Under the pieces are notes generated by a model that made no database searches, was not told the DNA's origin, and worked only from the letters and a program-made list of their open reading frames with translations. Position numbers and translations under genes: made by a program. A DNA stretch of 64,000 nucleotides. Origin: Doris montereyensis (lineage: Eukaryota; Mollusca; Gastropoda; Nudibranchia; Dorididae). Shown here in pieces: positions 58,230 through 64,000 of this stretch (position 1 is the stretch's first letter; each line of letters begins with the position of its first letter). The DNA is taken from positions 169,501-233,500 of the forward strand of contig JAXRKP010000570.1 in assembly GCA_037039925.1 (NCBI GenBank), read 5' to 3'.

Positions 58230-61200
58230 TCAATTCAATTCAATCATCTTTATTGATCCTTTCAAAAAGGAAATTATACTTGTGTTACCACAATTTTCCG
58301 TTTGAAAAATAAAAGAATACATCAATGCATTTAAATTAAAAAAACAAATTTAACTTAAGTTAAATGTTTAGATTTTATAAGAAGTATATAAAGATTCAAA
58401 GGTAGGTAAATAGATAGTGCGTTGAAACAATATACATAAAAATTAAAAATTAAAATAAAATAAAAATTAAGAAAAATTAAATAATTATAGACAAATCAGT
58501 TTAGCTTCATACATTCATTAACTTATCATAAATCATTCGTTTCGCCATCCATCAATTTACATTTCTTAAACATTGTGAGCAAAACGTCACTGTGCTTTCA
58601 ATGTAAGGTATGGTCCAACTTTCGTATGGTACTTGGAAGAAAAGATCTAAAATATCTCCCAGTGCGGGATTTTAAATGTATAAGTGGACCACTTCTACTA
58701 CTTGTTTTGGGTATGGGGTAAAGAGGGTGGGTGTTGTCTTTAAGTATACTCCTGAGTTTGATCTTGCATTGATTCTCATGCAGATCTTCAAAGTTCTCCG
58801 GCTCTACATCATTTATGAGTTTCCCTATGGGTTTCAGTGTCTTATTAAATTTCTTCTTTTCTCTATCTCTTGTATACTCTTTATGCAAGCTTGATAGAAA
58901 AGTCTTATTAAAGGGTTATCAATTTGAAACTTGTAAAGCTTCCTCATAAAATAATTCTTTTGTTTACGTTCTTTAAAACTTGATTTGATTGTTTTTACCA
59001 TTCTAATTCTAGCTTCTTGTCAAAAATTATGCCAAGATATTTATATTCATTAACTTTCTCAACTGTTTCATCTTTCATAACAATATCACTATGGGTGTTA
59101 TTTGTCTTCCTAAAATCAAAAATCATTTCTTTTGCTTTGTTAACATTAAGTTGTAAATAATTGTCATCACACCATTTTACAAACCTTTTGATTTCTTGAG
59201 CATAATTGATTAGATCTATTTCTGACCTGATAAGAGCTTGGATAGATATATCATCTGCATATCTTATTATTGGGATGTTTTCAAATGCAGTTTCAAATCA
59301 TTGGTGTAGATAGAACAGAGTATAGGTCAAGGACAGTCCCCTGGGGTGCTCCAGTGTTTGTTACAATTACTGACGAGTCAAAAATATCATTCTCTGAATT
59401 TAATCTAACAAATTGAGGTCTGTTGGTCAGAAAATCTAAGATCCACAGAGTTACACTTTTTCCCAAACCCATATCTAACAAGTTAGGAATCAGGATGTGT
59501 GGCTGTCTTGAATTAAAAGCACTTGAATAATCAACGAAAAGAGTTCTGACATAGCTTTTGGAATATCAAGATGATGGTACATATAATTTGTAAAAAATAG
59601 AATAGCATCTTCAACGTCCCTTTTAGATTCATACGCAAATTGGTGTAGGTCGAGAGTAGGTCCACTTGTAATTATAATTGTTTCTAACACAATCCTCTCA
59701 AGACATTTAATTAAAATAGATGCAATGCTTTCTTTCTTTCTTTATCAGCTCCCATTCTACCTTTCGGTGCATGGGTGATGTCAATGCTACTGGTCTTAAA
59801 TCATTCATTTGTTTTATATTACCGCATTTTGGGACAGGAGATATTTGGGACATTTTCCAAGCATTCGGTTTTTCATTTAATGACAGTGATAAATTAAATA
59901 TGTATGAAAATATACCTGAGAGTTCATGAGAACATAATTTCGTGACACGTGAGGTTACATTGTCCGGTTCACAGGCTTTGTTTATTTTAAGATTTTTAAA
60001 AAAAGTTTATTTACTTCTTTTTCATTGACTGTTATTGGTATATCTTCACTTTCTTTGAGGCTGCTTCTCATACCATCTATGTGATCGGAAAAGTCAAATT
60101 GGTCAAATCTAGCGTAAAAGTGTTCAGGTCGTCAATGTACTTTTTTCTTTTCCTCTCTCTAAAAATATAGATTTTCTTTTTTTTTCCTATAGCCTACAAT
60201 GTTTTTCATTCCACCCCAGACACATCTCAAGTTATTTGATCTAAATTTTTCTTCAATGTTGTTTTTGTATTTCTTTTGGCATTCTTTAATTTTCTTCTAT
60301 AATTCTTTTTGAACTGTTTTCTTCTTTTCGTCTTTTTTCTCCATGAATACGCATTTTTTGTTATTGAGTAAAAGTTTGAGTTCGCGTGTCACCCATGGTT
60401 TATTATTTGGAAATACTTTTGTGGTTGTCTTTTCTAGGACAGTTTCTTAACAAAATTAAAATAAGAGCTCACAACATCATTCAGTTCCTCAAGACTCTCC
60501 ACACATGAGTCACAAAACAGGCTCCAATCAGTACACAAGCAAAATAACCTTTCACAAACTTAGTTTTCTTAACTAGCTTTTCCTCAATCGGTTTGGTCTT
60601 GTACTTGGGCATCATAAAGTAATATCATGTTGTGGTCTGATGTGCCGAAGTGGTGGAAGAGCCTTGCTTTTATATCCATTTGCCATATAAGAATAAAATA
60701 GGTCAAGTATTTTATCTTGACCTGTTGGACATGTCACATGTTGGTAGAATAGATGGGAAGGGCAAGGTTCCTTTGATTGAAATATCCAGTTGTAACTATC
60801 ACAGAATTGGAGAATGATGTTAATTGTTCATTAAGTATGTCTGTAATTTCCATTGTTGTTGTTGATGTGTTAGCGTCGCATGGGATAGAGACTACATTTA
60901 CTATTATCTTATTAAATTCTCTTAGCATATAATATGGTCTTAAAGATAGGCTAAGGATCTCACAATCAGCAGTGCAGTGTTTTTCAAAATATGGATGTTG
61001 TTTTCATGACACAATCGTTTGTTTACATAGGCACAGACACCACCTCCACAGGTTTTTGTCAAGTTTGTGGTATTCCAGTCATTTCTTTCCAATACAAAGC
61101 TGTCGATCTCAAAACTACTGTCTGGCATTTCTCCCTTTAACCGTGACTTACTTAAATACATAATAGAGGCGTTTCTGTATTTGCTCGAGTACAGCTGTGA

Positions 61201-61250
61201 ACTTAAGAGCCACATTTTTATTCTTCACAAAATGAGTTTACCTGTAGTTT
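58230..61250 (-). mobile_element. Rex1/CR1-like LINE, decayed but nearly complete
   Basis: From right to left: endonuclease (IMYLSKSRLKG, CGGGVCAYVNKRLCHEN), RT (RPVAL.SILIKCLERIV, DLHQFAYESKRDVEDAILFF, LLDMGLGKSVTLWILDFLTN, GAPQGTVL), thumb and C terminus (YPIPKTSSRSGPLIHLKSRT, GRYFRSFLPSTIRKLDHTL). The 3' end is ATTGAATTGAAAG near 58230. This block order and DFLTNRPQFVR/GAPQGTVL wording resemble Rex1/Babar elements. Many stops. A 47-bp insertion lies at 59730-59776. Confidence 0.8.
59730..59776 (-). mobile_element. 47-bp, extremely 5'-truncated LINE A insertion
   Basis: On the minus strand: CCCATGCACCGAAAGGTAGA, ATGGGAGCTGATA, (AAAG)n, the last bases of LINE family A. Flanked by GATGCAATGCT (59719-59729) and GATGTCAATGCT (59777-59788). 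Removing it restores the RPVALTS.ILIKCLERI frame of the Rex1-like RT. Confidence 0.72.
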
Positions 61251-61269
61251 TTCTTCTTTGTGTCTCAGC

Positions 61270-61640
61270 TCCCTGTGGAGCAGAGGCCATCAACAAAGAG
61301 CCGCCAACCATCCCATTCTACGCAAACGTCTACATATCTCCCCAGGTGATTTTTCTTCGTCTCGCTATCTCCGTCAAAACCTCTACTCCAGGTCATTCTT
61401 GGTCACCCTCTAGATCTTTTCCCTTGTGGATACCATGTCAAGCTTTGTCTGGCTATGTTGGATCTTGGTCTTCTCATTATATGGCCAACCCATCTACACT
61501 TTCTTGCCTTTAAATCTTTCTCAACTGAGAGCCGCTTGGTCCTCTCATGAAGATCAGCATTGCTGATGGAGTCAGGCCAACATGCGCCCACAATGCGCCT
61601 CAGACAGCTGTTTGTTTCTAAGGCAGGAATCACTGTATAA
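61270..61640 (-). mobile_element. RTE-like LINE, C-terminal fragment
   Basis: Minus frame: ETNSCLRRIVGACWPDSISN, ADLHERT, KARKCRWVGHIMRRPRSNIA, RQSLTWYPQGKRSRG, then W.R.-like and GWLAALC-like pieces. This is the terminal region of RTE/CR1-type reverse transcriptases. It abuts the 5' end of the Rex1-like LINE. Confidence 0.72.
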
Positions 61641-62339
61641 CACCATGATATATATATTATATTTCCTTACTATTCATAAGTCCATTAGATTGGTTAATAC
61701 TATTTGTTTTCATTCTGACATAATTTACAACCAATACACAGTTGTGTCCATTTAATAACTCGATGGTTCTGCCTTCGGAGGATCACGTTCTTAGGCAGAA
61801 ATCTCTGCATCAATGTATGTTCTCTTTATTAAATCAAAATTACAAACTCAGTGACGACACACACACTCACTTCCTTAAGAATATCCTCAAAATGATCCTC
61901 ATGTCCTCGTGTAATTATAAGGTCGCAAAGTCGTTTTATGAAAGGGCTGCCAATCGTAGGCTGCCTATAGGCTTTGAAACCTTCATAAAGAAAAAAAACG
62001 TAACTGTTTAAAAATGGAAGACATAAAGATAATTTTAAAAGTTTTTTTTAGAGGACAATCAGCAGAAGATAACGGGACATAACAAGAAACAAAATTATCA
62101 ACCCTTAATTGATAGTCTTTGGCAAAGATTCAATAGAATCAACACACACACACACACACTCTCTCTGCCTCTCTCAGTCTGTCTCTACCTACCTGCCTCT
62201 CCCTCCCCCCTCTCTCTTTAAACATAAAGTAAATCCCATATTCAGACTTGGGCGTAGGGTAATCTTCTATAATAATGTGTTCATTCCCCATTGCTTTCCA
62301 ATTACTTTTGCAGAGTTTGAATAGACATAGCTAGCTATT
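61641..62339. other. No gene recognised
   Basis: AT-rich sequence with short (CA)n and CT-rich stretches (62140-62220). An open frame at 61742-62011 is unassigned. Confidence 0.4.
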
Positions 62340-62530
62340 TTGATGCCGGGTGGACAGGATGGCCAACAAAATTTGCCTGGATTGGGAATCAAACTCAGGC
62401 CACCTGGGTGGCAGTCAGACTTCCCTGTAAACAGTCAAGGGATCTTTAATGTGCACAGAGTGTCACCGATCTACACATGGTACCTCATTTTTACCGTCCG
62501 TCTCCTATGGGGCTAGGTGTCAGTCCAACT
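62340..62530 (-). mobile_element. SINE-like repeat with B box
   Basis: Minus strand: GAGTTTGATTCCC (B box) then CCAGGCAAATTTTGTTGGCC, as in the SINE at 29828. The flanking part (62425-62530, CCTGTAAACAGTCAAGGGAT) matches 30290-30425. The A box is degenerate. Confidence 0.55.
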
Positions 62531-62540
62531 ACAAAAACAA

Positions 62541-62642
62541 TGTATCGGATGTAAAAACAGCGAATCAGATGTAAAAAACAGTGAATCAGATGTAAAAACA
62601 GTGAATCAGATGTAAAAACAGTGAATCAGATGTAAAAACAGT
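62541..62642 (+). repeat. 20/21-bp tandem repeat, five units
   Basis: Unit GAATCAGATGTAAAAACAGT, first unit diverged (GTATCGGATG), one unit with an extra A. Confidence 0.95.
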
Positions 62643-63198
62643 GGGCCGTAAACAGACTGCGAGCAAGCTTCGCTTGCGCCTGGCGCAGCTAGTCACACGC
62701 ACACATGCAAACTTTTTGTGCCGGCCGGTAAACTAAGACCGTAAGTGTCTAAAGTGAGTGCAAAACTAGCTGCGTCGGTGCAGTGTTCGCGGTTTCTAAG
62801 TGTGTGGTTGTATTTGACTTACCGCGCATGCGCATTGCCCATAATGGTAACATTTCCTTTGTTGAATCTACTTTCAAAATCAGATTCAATCGACTTCAAA
62901 CCTCAGTTCCGACAGAAATCCAATACTTTCAAATTTGACACAGCACAAAAATGAGCGAAAATATTATCAGAATGAGAGACCTCCCATGTGCAGGAAGAGA
63001 TTAAGATCCAGAAATTTAGAACTATCTCAGTCTATCGTTACCAATCTAACTTGCTCAGCTTTCTGCTGAAATTAGGCCCTACTCATCCACATAAATTCAA
63101 TCCATATACATAACCACAACATGGAAACTGACATGACAACCTTGTCATTTTCTGTTCTCTCCTCTTCAGTTCGTCTTTTTTAGTTTTCATGGCCACTG
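62643..63198. other. No gene recognised
   Basis: Locally more GC-rich at 62645-62830 (GCTTCGCTTGCGCCTGGCGC), then AT-rich. Possible promoter-like CpG-bearing patch, unsupported. Confidence 0.3.
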
Positions 63199-64000
63199 TT
63201 GTCTTTAGTTTTTTCGCCTTCTCCGTCTCGCCTCAATTTTTTCATCTTCATCGGCTTTACTGTCTTTCTTCAATGTTTTCATATTCTCCGTTTGTCTTCC
63301 ATTTTTTGTCTTCTCTGTCTTTCTTCAATTTTTTCATCTTCTTCGGTTTTACAGTCTTTCTTCAATGTTTCCGTCTGTGGTTTTTCTTTAGTGTTTTTGT
63401 CTTGTCTATCTTTCTTCATTTTTTTCAGTCTTCTCCGTCACTGTCGATTTTCTTTAGTTTTTTCATCTTCTCTGTCCTTCTTCAATTTTTTCACCTTCTC
63501 CGTCTCTCTTCAATTTTTTCCTCTTCATCGGCTTTGCTGTCTTTCTTCAATGTTTTCGTCTTCTCCTCTCTGTGGTTTTTTCTTCAATTTTTTCATCTTC
63601 TCCATCTGTCTTTTATTTTTGTCTTCTCCATCTCTCTTCGATTTTTTTCATCTTCTTCGGCTTTACAGTCTTTCTTCAATGTTTTTGTCTTCTCCATCTC
63701 TGTGTTTTTTTCTTCAATTTTTTGTCTTCTCCGTCTGTCTTCCATTTTTCGTCTTCTCCGTCTGTCTTCAATTTTTTTCGTCTTCTCCTTCTTTACCATC
63801 TTTCATAATTTTTTTTTAGTCTTCGGTCTTCTTCTATTTTTTCGTCTTCTCAGTCTTTCTTCAATTATTTCATTTTTCTCCGTTCTTTGTCTTCTCCGTC
63901 TTTCTTCAATTTATTTCCTCTTTTCCGTTTTGCTCAATGTTTTCACCTTCCCCATATTTCTTCATTTTTTTCGTCCTCTCCGTTTTTGTTCAATTTTTTC
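63199..64000 (+). repeat. Pyrimidine-rich satellite (CTTCTCCGTCTKTCTTCAAT)
   Basis: Degenerate tandem array of roughly 30-40-bp units built from CTTCTCCGTCTTTCTTCAAT and TTTTTC, running off the window end. Mid-array blocks with GGCTTTACTGTCTTTCTTCA (63248, 63528, 63660) suggest a higher-order unit. The 206-codon Phe/Ser-rich frame is an artefact of the array. Confidence 0.9.

Noticed and set aside
63199..63819. 206-codon Phe/Ser-rich frame
   Set aside because: Explained by the TTC-rich satellite units; could mimic a membrane protein but has no unique sequence.

Overview
This is a nuclear window from an animal, most likely a mollusc or another lophotrochozoan. The reasons are AT-rich DNA, long introns with GT/AG borders, animal-type genes (enolase, GIGYF), tRNA-derived SINEs, a dense and old mixture of non-LTR and DNA transposons, very long CT/GA microsatellites, and many AGATCT/TCTAGA palindromes. 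The phylum is inferred; no sequence here fixes the species.

Two host genes are recognisable. On the minus strand, the 5' part of a GIGYF (GRB10-interacting GYF protein) gene occupies about 1.2-6.1 kb; its later exons, including the GYF domain, lie outside the window. On the plus strand, a complete 13-exon enolase gene spans 23,132 to about 45,640. All its catalytic and metal-binding motifs are present. Both genes, and a Harbinger transposase at 52 kb, carry single-base length changes, mostly in short homopolymers, that break the literal reading frame while the neighbouring frames remain conserved. This fits residual long-read consensus error better than pseudogene decay, but that is inference.

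Between the genes (6-23 kb) lies a pile of repeats: a 1.25-kb near-perfect inverted repeat (10,036-11,280); a Jockey/CR1-like LINE interrupted by a mariner and by a 247-bp element with a 208-bp period and a 12-bp target duplication; a second LINE with tandem repeats in its 5' UTR; and long microsatellites. Enolase introns hold more insertions: a zinc-finger ORF (intron 2), a nearly full-length antisense LINE (intron 6), 43-bp tandem repeats (intron 7), an 800-bp CT tract (intron 8), a 1.44-kb element with 115-bp terminal inverted repeats (intron 10) and a TTAA-flanked MITE (intron 12).

Downstream (46-64 kb) are a piggyBac-like deletion derivative, a third LINE copy split by a 1.6-kb retroelement with a 12-bp target duplication and a (CA)n tail, a PIF/Harbinger pair in which the transposase sits inside the intron of an opposite-strand MADF-like gene, a 50-bp minisatellite, a Rex1/CR1-like LINE containing a 47-bp insertion, and a pyrimidine-rich satellite running off the window end.

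The best candidate for something little described is the 208-bp-period family. Its copies carry a hammerhead-like core (CUGANGA ... GAAA), one copy is longer than one unit and lies between target duplications, and another is folded into the long inverted repeat. This resembles the retrozymes described in animals, but I could not find a convincing closing helix I, so ribozyme activity is only a hypothesis.
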